A stretch of 64,000 bases of DNA. Source: Phanerodontia chrysosporium. Lineage: Eukaryota; Basidiomycota; Agaricomycetes; Polyporales; Phanerochaetaceae. The DNA lies in the NCBI GenBank assembly GCA_001910725.1, contig MJGA01000018.1, positions 496,001 to 560,000 on the forward strand. Reading direction: 5' to 3'. Numbering within the stretch: the stretch's first letter is position 1; every line of letters starts with the position of its first letter. The translations under genes were made by a program, and so were the position numbers. The notes beneath the pieces are model-generated. The model had not been told where the DNA came from and did not search any database. It saw nothing but the letters and a program-made list of their open reading frames with translations. Of the stretch, positions 11,597 to 22,875 are shown piece after piece.

Positions 11597-13019
11597 GGAA
11601 AACCCCAAGGAATCGTTTTGTTGTCGTTGTCGTTTTTGCTGTCGATATTTTGCTGTACATTGCTGTGACCATAGTGTATCAATAACATCTCTACTCGTAG
11701 ATCCGGTGCGAGTTCGGTCCTGTGGGCTCATTCATGATCCTGGATACTTGCCAAAAACGGCCTCCGGGAACCGCCGGGGAGAAGCGAGGCGGGGGCGGCG
11801 AGCGAGGAGGTGACACAAGTACTTGCATTCGATCCGCACGCTAGCGACGACACTACATATGTTCTTATACACACGAATATCGCTCAGGAACCGCAAGAAA
11901 CGCACGGCGCTCATGGTGACGCTGGGAGACCGACCACCATCCTTGTCCTTACCTCCGAACCATTTCCAGTCGTCGGATTTGTGGGTGGAACGACAGCATG
12001 AAAAGTTAGGCAGTATGTGCTCCGTTCTGCACGCCCACGCTCGTGTCTGCTATCATACAACGGGAAAAGCAAGAAGCTGCACCCACTGGACGTCACAACG
12101 TCCCTCCGTGTCGCCGGACTGTCGAACTCCTAGTCTTTGTCTTTGGCATACTACGCTGATGAGACGCCTACGAGGCTGTGGTGTGGTTGATTGAAGCTCT
12201 GTCGTGAGTGTAACCGCCATATTTACTCACTGACCTTGTCACATAAACTTACGTCCGGGTCGCCCAGCAGGAACTGGCTCTAGTCGAGAGAGCTCACGTC
12301 GTCAAGCCGTATCTGGTCCAGAAAGCGATACTCAACAAACTCTCCCTCGCTTCTGAACATCTCCATTACACCCAAGCACGACCCACCAGCATTCCAGAGA
12401 CGCTGAACGCACCACAGGACAACCACAACACAACGCGCCGCCTACGCAGCCGAGCAGTTGCTCTCTGCATTGACAGGCCTCTTACGCTGTCCTTGTTCCC
12501 CTATGGTGCTCGGCGTATGCACGTGAATGTGTCTGACACTTTTGTCTAGGATCCTTCGATACTCGTTGCAAGGCGTACTGAACCGAAATCATTCACTAGA
12601 GTACTCCGTGCTTCCCGGCCTGCGCAACCAAGCGACACCTCACGCTCAATTGGCCACCCACAACACGAGGATCAAACGTCCCCGCGGTCTGGCAACGCAC
12701 AATTGTGCTGAGCGCCCAGGATCGTCGAGGCGCTGCGCTACAGCCCGGGGGCGCGGCGAGCGAGTGCTGCCGCTGAGTTCCGCGATTTCTGTGCCATCAG
12801 CACGCGGGACGCTTCCTTTCTGTGGTATGCAGCAGCAACAATTGGCCGTGCCCGGGCACAAGGACTGCGCCTTGTTGTGTCGTCGCGCGCCTGCGGGCTT
12901 GCCGCGGCGCTGGCGCCGGGGCGACGTTGTGCTCGCCCTTGACGACGGCGCGCGAGAACACAATGCGCAGGGCAATGCCGGGAGGGGCTGGCTGCCCTCG
13001 CGTGCGCGCGCGGGGCGAG
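11597..13019. other. Intergenic region
   Basis: Follows the DUF2828 gene and includes its 3' flank. Short frames near 11810-12200 lack motifs. The last ~400 bases become strongly GC-rich and lead into the promoter of the small gene at 13244. Confidence 0.45.
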
Positions 13020-13243
13020 CATATATACCCGGCCTGGGGCTGCCGTGCTCCCCAGTGGCAGCCTGCGGCCGTCCCCGACCTCGCTCTCTCTTCTCCCGCT
13101 TTCTCGTGCTCCTTTCTCGTTGTCCTCTGGCAGGAGTCCCTTTCTCCCCTGTTTTCACGTCGCTTTTTGTTGTTGCCCAGAACGAGGTGAGTAATCTTGT
13201 CGTAGCTCGCCGCTGGCTAGTTCGAAGCTTAGGCAGCCACAGT
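13020..13243 (+). promoter_or_regulatory. Core promoter and 5' leader of the small gene
   Basis: TATATA at 13022-13027, followed about 30-60 nt later by a long CT-rich tract (about 13078-13150). The leader then holds GAACGAGGTGAGTAATC and a CCACAG|T acceptor at 13241-13242 just before the ATG, so a 5'UTR intron of about 60 nt is likely. TATA plus a pyrimidine tract is typical of highly expressed fungal genes. Confidence 0.6.
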
Positions 13244-13553
13244 ATGTACGCCCCAGTTACGACCGCATATTCCGGCTCGACCAGCGCGGCCTCGTGCACA
13301 TGCAACTCGCTGCCCGCCACGCTGGCGCGCACGCCCGTCGACCACTGCACCATGCTCGTCGTCAGCTCCGGCACAGGCGGCATAGCCAAGGTCGAGAAGT
13401 ACGACTGCGGCAGCCCGTACTGCCAGACCTCTGCGCGGTACGCTGCCACGCAGGCGTGGATGGGCGCCCTCGACGCGTATGTATCCCTATGTGCTCTCCT
13501 GGCGGATCGTGCGCTGACCTATGCACAGGCGTATGGGCGCACTTAAGCTGTGA
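13244..13553 (+). CDS. Small cysteine-containing protein (85 aa), unknown function
   Basis: Two exons, 13244-13476 and 13529-13553, joined by a clean 52 nt intron (GTATGT...GCACAG). The product is 85 residues, beginning MYAPVTTAYSGSTSAASCTC and ending QAWMGALDARMGALKL. It has five cysteines, including CTC and a CGSPYC pair, a Ser/Thr/Ala-rich first half, and no signal peptide or membrane segment that I can see. I do not recognise the family; the cysteine spacing is too sparse for a classical metallothionein. The strong-looking promoter, probable 5'UTR intron and heavy C/G-ending codon use suggest high expression. The intron joins two reading frames into a short conserved-looking tail, which supports the gene being real. 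Confidence 0.6.
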
Positions 13554-13811
13554 AACTGCATTTACTCGCGGTCGCTGCGCGACCACGCATACCCTACTGG
13601 CCTTTAATAGTCTCGGTGAACCCGAAATGCAGCGCCACGTCTCTCATGATGAAGAACACACTCACTCACAAGGACATACGCTCTGTATCATAACCATTGT
13701 ATCCTTCGGCATCGGACATTCCCTAGCCTAGATGTGTCGTCACATTCGTATCTCTATAGTGCATCGAAGATATCCCTGATACATGTTTACCGTTTCTTCT
13801 CGTGTCAGTGT

Positions 13812-16800
13812 TCATGCTATCGTAAAGCTCGAGGAATGCCCTTCAAACGACGAGATGGAGCCCGAGAGCGATTTTGAATCTCCGAAGTACGTTAGACGAT
13901 AGGTCCCAGCTGCAAGAAGGTCAACACCCCGTCTGCCGAGCGTAGATGACATACTCACCCGTGGTCTCGGGCTCGATGGCCCACGAAATGTTCACGGTGC
14001 TATACCCGAATGTCTAGCCGACATTTCAGTATGTATAAGAGCGACTGTGGTGAACAAGAAACGCACCGTGCTCGTACGGAGCCACTCAAAACGTGTGGAC
14101 GGGTGCGAGTCAGAGCGTACAGAATTCCAGCGCCCGTTCACGAGTTGGTCGACGGTGAGGAATGTATCTTCAAGTCGGAGATTGTTCTGCACAAGGAAGC
14201 TCAGTATCGAGTCCGACATGACGTTACAAGCACCTACTCTCGGGTTCGCCCTACAGACCCAAATCAGCTTACGAAAAGGCAAAAGGGCAACCCGTACGTA
14301 CCCCACGAAGCTCGCAAACACTATGTCATTTGCGCGATATGGGACATCAGTCTTCACATCCACGAGCACATCTCCGAAGTGCTTGCCGAGAGGCGCATGA
14401 TCCACAATCACGCCGTTCTGCTCGCCACAGCTACCATCAGCCCGGCAACCCCGACACCGCGTTCAAGACCACGGACGCACCCTGAGCGAGATCGCACGCG
14501 CAGTGAGGTTCTCCGGGGGGTCGTCTGACGCGGGCACGCCCGTCGCCGCGGGCGCAAGGTACCGCGCGAGTGCACCATAGCGCTCGATGTACGCGTCGAG
14601 GGTCCCTAGAGCCCGCGTTCCCAATCAGCTTATGCAGCAACGCAGGTGTGAGCGGACGCACACTGCCCGTAGATCGTCGACGCGCCCTCGTACCGCTGCA
14701 CGGCGTACTCCTCGCGCGTCGTGACGTAGTGCCCGTACGTGTTCGCGGGGCCTGCGATGACGACGTGTGCGTCCTCGAGGACGCCCGCCTCGGCGAGCCG
14801 CGCGCGCATGGCCTCGCTGCGCGCCGATCGACATGTCAGTGTGGAGCGGGAAGGAGGAGTGGGAGCACGCACCGGAGGCGGCGGCCTGCCATTGTGGTCA
14901 GCTCGCCTGGCATCACGAGTATGACGAGCTGGCCGGCGCGCAGCAGCTGGATGTCGACGACGTGCGGGGACCAGGGGTACGGAGTCTGCGCGTAGCCCTG
15001 TACATGGTGCGTTAGGGCTGGGAGCATGACTAGTAAAGCACGCAGGTCGCACTGTGTTTAGTAAGATAGGCTTCGGATACTGGCACTCGATCTGTTCTGG
15101 CGGGGGCAGGGGCGTTACGGCTCCTGGACACTTGTCAGTAAGCGGCATGGCAAGGTGGGGGTTTATGGCGAAGAACCTTTGACCAACTCCCAGAACGGAT
15201 TCCTGGCAGTAACATCAGCTGGTATTCTGAGCTAATTGACGAAAAAGGCATACTGTGGATGCGAAGAATTGTCTCCTTGAATGAAGTCGAACGCTCCTGG
15301 GCCATCGGTTGTTCCACCAGCGAAGGAGTATCCTACGAGATTGCCAAATCTGGGTTCAATCAGCTACAGTGACTTCGAGTGGTACGCACCCATTGCAGGC
15401 GGACACGTCTGCACCGTTGTCCCGTTTGGGAGCTTGAATGAATGAAACGACCTGAACGCAAGTCAGCTTCATACTCCCCTCATAAACGAATACCATCCCA
15501 TACATATTGAGGTACGTGTGCACAGACTTCACGGGGCCCGCGAGCCGCGGAAGTGTCATACCCATTATCGCTCGCGCTCCGTCCGCCTGGCGCTGTGCGA
15601 TGATGCGGTTCGACTCGAAGTCGGAGATGCGGAAGCCGGGACCGCTCCAGGAATGTTAGTCCTTCTCTCGCTCTGCAGAAGCCAGAGGAACTCACCGGCC
15701 ATGGCAGTCCTGCGTCCTGTTGCCGCACGTCGAATGGTCAAACTCGCACGGGAGGCCGTCCCACTCCGCGCCGGGGCTCTCGCAGTACGCGCCTTCGCTG
15801 TCACTCTGGTTAGATCGCTGTAGTTACTGTGAAATGCAGTACCCACGTGTTCGGACTTGTGTCACCGACATTGGCTGTAATAGAGTTAGTACTTAGTCTA
15901 TGGGGACGCTCACAATCGTACCTTGCGCGAAGCCTGCCACAAACGTCGTGTTTCCAGGCATAGCATTGGGTTCCGCGAGGGCTAGGAGAGGACATTAGCC
16001 AGAATTCAGTCGCTCAGAGAGAATTATACCAGCCTTCATAGAGGTATGCAGCCATACCCTTGTTGTCGCCACTGATAAGGGTGTTGTTCTGGTATGTTCA
16101 ACTTCGTCGTGCATACGAGGGGATTAATAGAGGCGTTACCTCGTAGATGCTCGTGCCATGGACAGGGAAGAAGCTCAGAAAGCCCCTCGGGCTCCCATCT
16201 GCATCCTCGAAACGCAAGAGCGTCATCTCCTTATCCACGTCATACTCGTATCGCGCACGCTCCTCCGCCGGGTTCGCAAGGTACGCGCTAGGCGAGCGGT
16301 TGATGTTCGCGCCGAGTACGGTAGTGGTGCCGAGAGCAAGTGAACCTGAGCGCAGGCTTTCATGTGCTCGCTTCACGGCCAGTACAGTGCCCGCAACGAT
16401 GGCATCCGCGGTCTCACGAACATAGCCGAGGGACGTGAGCTGCGGAAGGAGGTTCTCGAGGTATCCGCCAACCCCACTGTGCGAGTGTGTCGAGGAAAGA
16501 GCGACGTTCGCGGTGTTGTAGACACCTGGATACAGCTCTTCGAGCTGCGCCAAGATGGACCGGCGAATTCCGGTGTCGCCCATGGCGATATCTGAAAAGA
16601 TGAATAGAATTTGTTGAACCAAGGGCTGTAGTACATACCAGCGTTGATAAAGACAAAACGTTCCTCCGGATTGGACGCGTCGGCAACGATCCAAGCGCGA
16701 CTTCGCTGCCTCATGTGCAAGCCGGTATCCGTTTGAGCAAGACTAGCATATCCCTGCATGACAAAGGCTCGTGAGGCATTTATGCCGGGGGACTCGTCTA

Positions 16801-17233
16801 AGATCACAAACCATCATATTTGTCTCCACTACAGGTCTGGAGGAGGTGCTCAGTATGACGAAAGCAAAGTCAAGACTGATGGATACCCTGTGATATCTGC
16901 GATCCCTGCAAAATCCTGTCAGCAAGGGACGACAAATAGCGGAGCTTTCGAGATGGACAGCGGGTATAGATGAAATGCACACTAGGCATCTGAGATCCTC
17001 GTGACGGTCTCAAACGGCGACTACGCAGCATTGTGCGCTAGCTAAGCATTGTGTGATGCACTCGCTTACAGGCACCCCCAGCGTAGTGAAAGTCATGAAA
17101 AGAATGATGATAACTCACCAAGGCCGAGTAGATACTGCGGCTGTACTTCAGCGGTAGCAAGGCGGTTCTGAGACGCAAAAACGCCCGAAAACGCAAGAAG
17201 GGCTGTAAAGCCAACCCATATCCTGTGAAACAT
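13812..17233 (-). CDS. Neutral/alkaline ceramidase
   Basis: Hydrolyses the amide bond of ceramide to sphingosine and fatty acid (EC 3.5.1.23), normally secreted or at the cell surface. The start at 17233 gives a signal peptide (MFHRIWVGFTALLAFSGVFA). Splicing then yields the family N-terminus YLLGLGIADITG, PVVETNMMGYASLAQTDTG and RQRSRAWIVAD. The zinc-site block THSHSGVGGYLENLLPQ and NINRSPSAYLANP follow. The catalytic serine motif is present as NVGDTSPNT, encoded near 15860-15880. The C-terminal immunoglobulin-like domain includes SHPSTRFEWLRTST, STVNISWAIEPETTG and, in the last exon, TYRLTYFGDSKSL, ending at TGA 13812-13814. The gene has many short introns over 3.4 kb. All diagnostic blocks are present and in order, so the enzyme looks functional. 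Confidence 0.95.
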
Positions 17234-17850
17234 GTCAGAGAACCAATGAAGGAAACTATCGAGCTCTGCCGGAGTGCAGGGCAGAGTGTCGAGGATGTAC
17301 ATGCTGGCCCCGTGTCAGCAACGCTGAGCGCGACTGCTCGTGCAGGACAGTCGGGAGCAGCGCGGGGGGAGATGGTGGTGGTAGGAGAAAGAGAGGAAGA
17401 ACGCCACGCTGGTAAGACAACATATAAAGCGTGTAAGGACCCGCGCCGCATCCGTTCGCCAGGGTCTGATGCTCCATCCTACGGGCGCCCCGCCCATTGC
17501 CTTTTCCATAAATGGGCGGGGTCATCCTCGCTGCTCAACAAGTTGGGCTCATCCGCTACAGCGAGGCATGTTTCAACATCGCCCTCATGCAATGGAAGGA
17601 GACTAACTGTGCATTCCGAGACACCAGAGGCCCTGCCCATGATAAGTACAGCAGTTACCACTAAATGATACATACAACCAGAGTACAAAGTGCAGTGAGG
17701 ATGAGATGCAAATGTTACAAGGGGCAGAGAATGCAATGCGATGCGAAGTCCGTGTGCCCGAGCCTCATGAAAGCCAGCGTCCAGTCCCAGAGTCCCAGAA
17801 TCCCAGAGTCAAGATGCTGCCAGGCGGAGCGTCAGCGCATGTGCGGGGCC

Positions 17851-19488
17851 TCAGAACTTCTCAGGCCGGGCACCGTAGTTGACGGTCTCGATGCGGCTCT
17901 GCGGGTCAAGGTAAGCATGCGCACCAGAGTCCGTGAATAGGTTCACGCACCTCCTCGCCCTGGAGGCGGACGTAGTTGCGGCGGCGGTAGCGCTTGGAGA
18001 CGTACGAGCCGAACCAGGCGAGCATCATGACCATGAAGAAGACGGCCATGATGAGGCTGCCCTGCAGGAAGCGCGAGTGCTCCGCGGCCTCGATGCCGAG
18101 CCACGTCGGCGCGACGCTGTTGCCGCACGCACGCGCCCACTCACGGTTGCCGTGGATGACAGAGTTCTGGTGTGCATGTGTCAGACTGTGTGTCTCACAG
18201 ATCAGACCGCGCGGCTCACCTCGAGGCGGTAAATGAACTCGGTGAGCGGGATGTCCTCGCCGTGGTCGAAGACGTGGATCGTGCGGAACTCCTCGTCGGT
18301 GCCGTTGCGGAACTTGAAGCGCAGGAACTCACGCACGTCGGGTGGCGGCGCACGGCGGAGCTCGATCGCGAGCGCAGCACCGTGGTTCGGGATCGCGAAC
18401 AGCTCGGGGTCGTCCTGCACGGCCTTGGTCTGGTGGAAGAGCGAGATGAACGGCTCGTACGTCGTCGAGATCAGCATGAACTGCAGCGGGTCGCCGTTGA
18501 ACGCGACGCGCTGGAGGGCACCGATCACGCTGTCGAGGAGCGTGCGGGACGCGACTAGGTATGGATGTTAGGAGACTCAAGAGGGCGAAGGACAGAAGTA
18601 CATACTGTTGGCGATGGAGTGCATGTCTTCAGACCCGAAGATGGCGGACTCCCGGATGTTAGCCCAGTGACGAGCCTGCTCGATGAAAGTGGGCGGCAGG
18701 CGGTACGCGTAGGTCTTGTTGTGGGTCAGCTGGGTGTCCATAAAGTCCCAGATCTGCAAACATTGCGTCAACACATCGATGCGTTTCTAGTGAGCGACGT
18801 TCTCACGTTGTACTAAGAAGGTGTCAGTGACAAGCGCGACTAGTACGGAACAAACTGTGCTTACGATGTTCTCCATGCTTGCCGTGCGTCCGAAGATGAA
18901 GTCATGGACATCACGGAAGAAGGGCGCCGCCTCGCTGGCTGCCTTCTTGATCTTGTCGCTCGAGAGCGTGTCGCGAACGTGGTTTTGGAAGTTCTGTGCA
19001 GCACGGCGTCAGCGTCGGCCACAGGGTGAGAGCGCAGTGGCACCCACAGGGCAGTCGGTCCAGGACTCGAGCGAACGGTCGTTGGCGGGCTCGACGGTCT
19101 CGACGGGGACATACTGGTAGCCGCCAAGGGGCGCAACGACGGTGGTGTCGTTCGCGAGCGTGATGCTGTTCTTCGGGTTCGGCGGGAACAGGCCCTGGAG
19201 CGTCGCGGTTGCCGTGTCGAAGACACTCGCGCCTTCAGTGCCGACCTTGACGCGGACATGGACCTCCTTGAGGTTGACGATGTCGGTGCTGATGCCGCGG
19301 ATGCGGGACGGCGAGTCGGGGTTGAAGTACACCTTGCGGAGGTAGGAACCAACCTGGTGCGCCTGCACCTCGCCGAGCGGCGTGCTCTCCGTCGGCGTGA
19401 CCTGGTACGACACCGGATCCTGCACTGCGCCGCGCCGGTCGCCGTTGCGCTCGATGACGACGACACCGTGGACCTCGGGATGAGACAT
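17851..19488 (-). CDS. Membrane-anchored histidine-phosphatase-fold protein, probably catalytically inactive
   Basis: Related to fungal acid phosphatases (histidine phosphatase superfamily, branch 2). It starts MSHPEVHGVVVIERNGDRRG at 19488. The canonical RHGxR catalytic box is RNGDR here, so the phosphorylated histidine is asparagine. The C-terminal proton-donor HD motif is also not seen: the equivalent segment reads FMLISTTYEPFISLFHQTK. Other family blocks remain, such as PLGEVQAHQVGSYLRK, GGYQYVPVETVE and NDRSLESWTDCP. The C-terminus has a transmembrane helix (GSLIMAVFFMVMMLAWFGSYV region) with basic residues after it (SKRYRRRN), then a last exon SRIETVNYGARPEKF. From general familiarity, RNGDR-type relatives are common in basidiomycetes, so the loss is probably ancestral. 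A binding or scaffold role is inferred. Tandem with ceramidase, 618 bp apart. Confidence 0.85.
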
Positions 19489-19558
19489 CGTGTTCTGGGG
19501 TGGGAGGGGTGAGATGGGTGAGGAGGCTGCTGAGACACTGGGGACGGCGTCGACGAGG

Positions 19559-19566
19559 CTTATATG
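19559..19566 (-). promoter_or_regulatory. TATA box of the phosphatase-like gene
   Basis: Minus strand reads GCATATAAGCC, about 71 nt upstream of the ATG at 19488, followed by a C-rich leader. Confidence 0.5.
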
Positions 19567-19685
19567 CCAGCCCAGGCACCTCGCGACACGGGAGAAAGGA
19601 GCGACTAACGGCAGGCCGCGCGCGACTGTCTGTCGCGCGCGAGGACGCGCCTCGCGTAGACCGTGATCGAAGGACCGGAAATCAA

Positions 19686-20311
19686 TTATCTCCTGTCTTC
19701 ATTGAGCTGCTCGCGCACCATTGTTTTCTGAACACGTTTTGTGATGTGTGCGCCGACCGCGAGGAGTACGAGCCCTTGAAAGAACGTGTTCCATGGAAAG
19801 ATATCTTCTCGATAACCTGCAAAGATCAGGTAAAACGATGTAAATTCATCCAGTAAATGAACACGCACGACAAGCGTGATGACCTCTGGTGAGCTCCAGA
19901 CCCTGGGTCAGCTGGGATAGTGAGAAACGTTTTAATGGACATGCTGCGAGCGAGACGTCACCGGTACACGTGTACAATTAACATGCAGAAATAACGTGCA
20001 GGAATGAGAATGCTACCCAGCGGGCTTCGCAGGCGGACAACAAAGCCATCAACGCTTCTCCAAGAATGCAAGCCGAGATACTTTAGGCCCAAGCAGCCGC
20101 AAAACAATGGACGTTCCCATAATGGCGACCTACCCGAAATATTGCGAGGTGCTGTCTCGGACTCACCACCAACACGTGGTAGGAGCGTGAGGACGATGCA
20201 CGGACAGGCTCGCGTAAAGTTGGGCCAGATTCCACTCCGCATGTTGTGAACGAGGTAGGCTATACTTGCTAGGGAGAGTAAAGACGAAACTACACTGGAC
20301 CAGGTGAGCAT
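19686..20311 (-). CDS. Small membrane protein, unknown (exon structure tentative)
   Basis: Two coding-looking segments on the minus strand. The 5' one begins MLTWSSVVSSLLSLASIAYL at 20311 and runs to a GTGAGT donor near 20160. The 3' one reads VWSSPEVITLVVRVHLLDEF, then FTSFYLIFAGYREDIFPW, then a hydrophobic NTFFQGLVLLAVGAHIT and ends KRVQKTMVREQLNEDRR with TAA at 19686-19688. The 3' segment needs an acceptor in phase 2 (CCCAG near 19900), while the visible donor is phase 1, so a middle exon or a different donor is missing from my model. Overall it suggests a short protein with two or three membrane helices and a basic/acidic C-terminal tail. I do not recognise the family. Confidence 0.4.
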
Positions 20312-20383
20312 AATCGAAGTTGAGCACGACATATCAGGACATACAAGCGACGATGTCACCGCCCGGACATGCACAATCATCGC

Positions 20384-21469
20384 CTACTTCTTCTTCTTCC
20401 CTTTACTGCCGCCCTTGCCACCATGCGAGGCTGCTGGTGCTGAGCTCTCCACGATGCCCTGTGTCGCGCCTCCGCCGCCCTTCTTCCGCTTGCCACCGGT
20501 GTTGAAGGTGGACCGCTCGCTCTTCTTCAGCCACCGTTCAGGATCCGGGGGCGGCGTCACACCGAGGACGACCCCCTTGGGTACACGCTTGAGCCTGACC
20601 TTCTTCTCTTTCTTGGCAGCACCGGCGTCCTGCGAGGCCAGGGCATTCGCCAGGGTCGCGGCAGCCGATGGGGGCTGTGGAGGCGGGGCGGACTCCAGGT
20701 CGCCTGTCACAGATGCGGGGAGGTCGTCCAATGCGCGGAGATAGCCACTCTCAATGAACTCGAGGTGCTTCTGCGCCGCCTCCAAGTTGGTGAGAATGTC
20801 TGCGTGCTCGTCCGAGCTCTGGCTTGCCGGTCAGCAGTCAGGCCGCACCGCAGCACGACACACACGACGCACCGGCTCTGATGTGTCGAGCAGCTGGTTG
20901 TATAGATCAAATGCAGCCTGGTATGAGCCTTCGCGATACGCCTTCACGCGGAAATGAGCTGCTATGCCTGCGAACGGACAGGCTATCTCGCACCAATTGC
21001 GCTTCAAGGTGTTGCACCCCGCGATCGTCGTCCCCCTTGCTCCGCTTCGTCTCCTCTAGCGCGATCCGCGCCTCCGCCTCCTGGTTGGTACGGTACAGCG
21101 AGTACGCCTTCTCGAACGCGTACTTGTCGTTGCCGTCTATAAGAGTGAGAGCAGCCGCGTACTGCTCTGTCTGCAGCAGCAGGAACACCTTTGTCTGCAG
21201 CGCATCCGGGTCGTTGGGCTCGAGTCTCAGGACTAGGGGTTTGGGTCAACAAAAGACGTGTGCGGGACAGTACACGAGGACAGACTCTTGTCGCAAGTCT
21301 TGATAGCATTGCTGAAGTGGCCGCCGTCTATCTGCGCACAGAGCGAAGTGAAGAGACGTTTGAGACGCTCAGGAACGGGAAGGGGTTCTTTCTTCTTGGG
21401 TTGCTTCTTAACTCTGCTCTGTGTGCCCTTTACTGCGGACGCAGGCGTCGGCTTCGGCTTTGGTGACAT
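20384..21469 (-). CDS. SRP72: Signal recognition particle subunit SRP72 (short form)
   Basis: SRP72 binds SRP RNA with SRP68 in the signal recognition particle, which targets nascent secretory proteins to the ER. Start MSPKPKPTPASAVKGTQSRV at 21469. Exons give the N-terminal TPR-like region (RLKRLFTSLCAQIDGGHFSN, ALQTKVFLLLQTEQYAAALT, YAFEKAYSLYRTNQEAEARI, YQAAFDLYNQLLDTSEP, DEHADILTNLEAAQKHLEF). The protein then passes straight into a proline/alanine linker and the C-terminal RNA-binding motif TPPPDPERWLKKSERSTF, with a lysine-rich end (KGGSKGKKKK). The spliced product is about 320 residues, roughly half of the human or yeast protein (671 and 640), because the middle TPR repeats are absent. 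The divergent neighbour is pinin, 211 bp away. Confidence 0.88.
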
Positions 21470-21680
21470 GGCGTGCGGGTGAGTCGGGGAACAAGTGATA
21501 CCGAGATGCAAGCGCCTCTGACGGCCCAGTAACAAGTGTACTTACCTTAGTCTGAAGCGCGTTCAAACAAAGAGTAAGCAACAGTTTACTGATCGCGCTT
21601 CAGTTCGTTACAAACGCTTCACAGACCGCGCTTGCCACGCTCTCATCTCTGTCCCTTACTCGACTCCACCACTGCTCACG
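21470..21680. promoter_or_regulatory. Bidirectional promoter between SRP72 and pinin
   Basis: Only 211 bp separate the start codons of two divergent core genes, so both promoters must lie here. No clear TATA box is visible in either direction, unlike many other genes of this window. Confidence 0.5.
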
Positions 21681-22875
21681 ATGTCCACCGAGGAGTACGT
21701 ATCTGTGTACACTATGAAGCGACTATTATTCACAGCCGGACAGAAACGCACAAATTGAGGAAAAGCCGAAAGGCGAGCCGCAGGATGAACAGATGCAAGA
21801 CGCAGACTCTCCGACAAGACCGTCCCCTGCAGCGACCGAGACGAAGAAGCGTCCACGGCTGGACCTCACGACGGACGCGCGCGAGCGTAAGCGTGGAAAG
21901 ACGATGTTTGGACTTGTCCTGGGCACGCTAAACAAAGCGAAGAATGAGGATAGGGAGCGCCAGAACAGCGAAGCGGTGCGTCTGCCCGCCCCCGCGCGCT
22001 GCACCCCATTGCTGACGCGGTGCACAGGCCCGGAAGCGCCAGATGATCGAACAGAGGTTACAGGATAAGCTGCGCAAAGAGACTGATTCTGTCAGGAGAG
22101 CCGAGGAGGCGAAAAAGGACAAGACCACCGCGAACCGCAAGGAGGAGGAGCTCCAGTTGAAGGACTCTATCGTGCGTGCATCTGTGCGGTGCTGTCTGGA
22201 CGGCGCTGATGCAAGGAATAGGCCAAGCTGCGCCGGACGCGGCTACCCCTGCTTGCGAACTTCCTATCCACTGCCGACCGCATACCCCGCGACGAATCAT
22301 CATCGCCCACCTCCAACAACCCGCTAGCACTCCCGTCCAAGTCTCATCCGCCACCGTTATACTACCTGCCTGCTGTGCTGCTGCCTGAACAAGAGGCCTT
22401 CCTGAAGCGTCGGAAAGCAGAGGTATGTTGCACCCAAGGTCTATGGGACTCATTTTGTTGACTTGCAGTGCAGGTTCAGGAAGCTGCAGAAAAGGAATGG
22501 GAGGCGTTCAAGGCGGAGCGTGCGGAAGGTCTCGAGGACATCCGGAAACTGCGGCAGCGTGTAGCGGAGGAGGAAGAGCGGAAGAAGAACGAGCGCAAGG
22601 AGTCTGGTGAAGGCGCGGAGGAGCAGGATGTGAAGATGGAGGACACAGGCGGCAAGTCCCCATCCAAGGATCCTGTGCCATCCACTGCTGCAGATAACGC
22701 CAAAAACGAGGAGTCCGCCTCTGCACAGAACGGCGCGCAGATGGAAGTGGACGACGCAGCTTCGGCGTCTCCTGCTAAGGACGAGCCAAAGCCGGACCCG
22801 CCAAAAGCCAAAGAGTCCTCTGCAGCGCTGCTACAAGCTGCTGCGGGAGACGAGGACGACGCCGTGGAGTACTAA
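21681..22875 (+). CDS. Pinin/SDK/MemA domain protein (splicing-associated pinin homologue)
   Basis: Pinin proteins are nuclear factors of the exon-junction/spliceosome environment. The ATG at 21681 encodes a six-residue first exon (MSTEEY, ending 21698) joined through GTATCT...TTCACAG to PDRNAQIEEKPKGEPQDEQ. The family core follows: RKRGKTMFGLVLGTLNKAKN, then after an intron the coiled-coil block QMIEQRLQDKLRKETDSVRR and NRKEEELQLKDSI. Later exons give KLRRTRLPLLANFLSTADRIP, a short proline-rich segment ending LPEQEAFLKRRKAE, and AEKEWEAFKAERAEGLEDIR. The C-terminal third is acidic, Lys/Glu/Ser-rich and disordered-looking, ending GDEDDAVEY with TAA at 22873-22875. Product length is about 330 residues, as in other fungi. 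Confidence 0.9.

Noticed and set aside
12822..13190. Frames upstream of the 13244 gene as additional coding exons
   Set aside because: They overlap the TATA box, CT tract and probable 5'UTR intron, and their translations are low-complexity.
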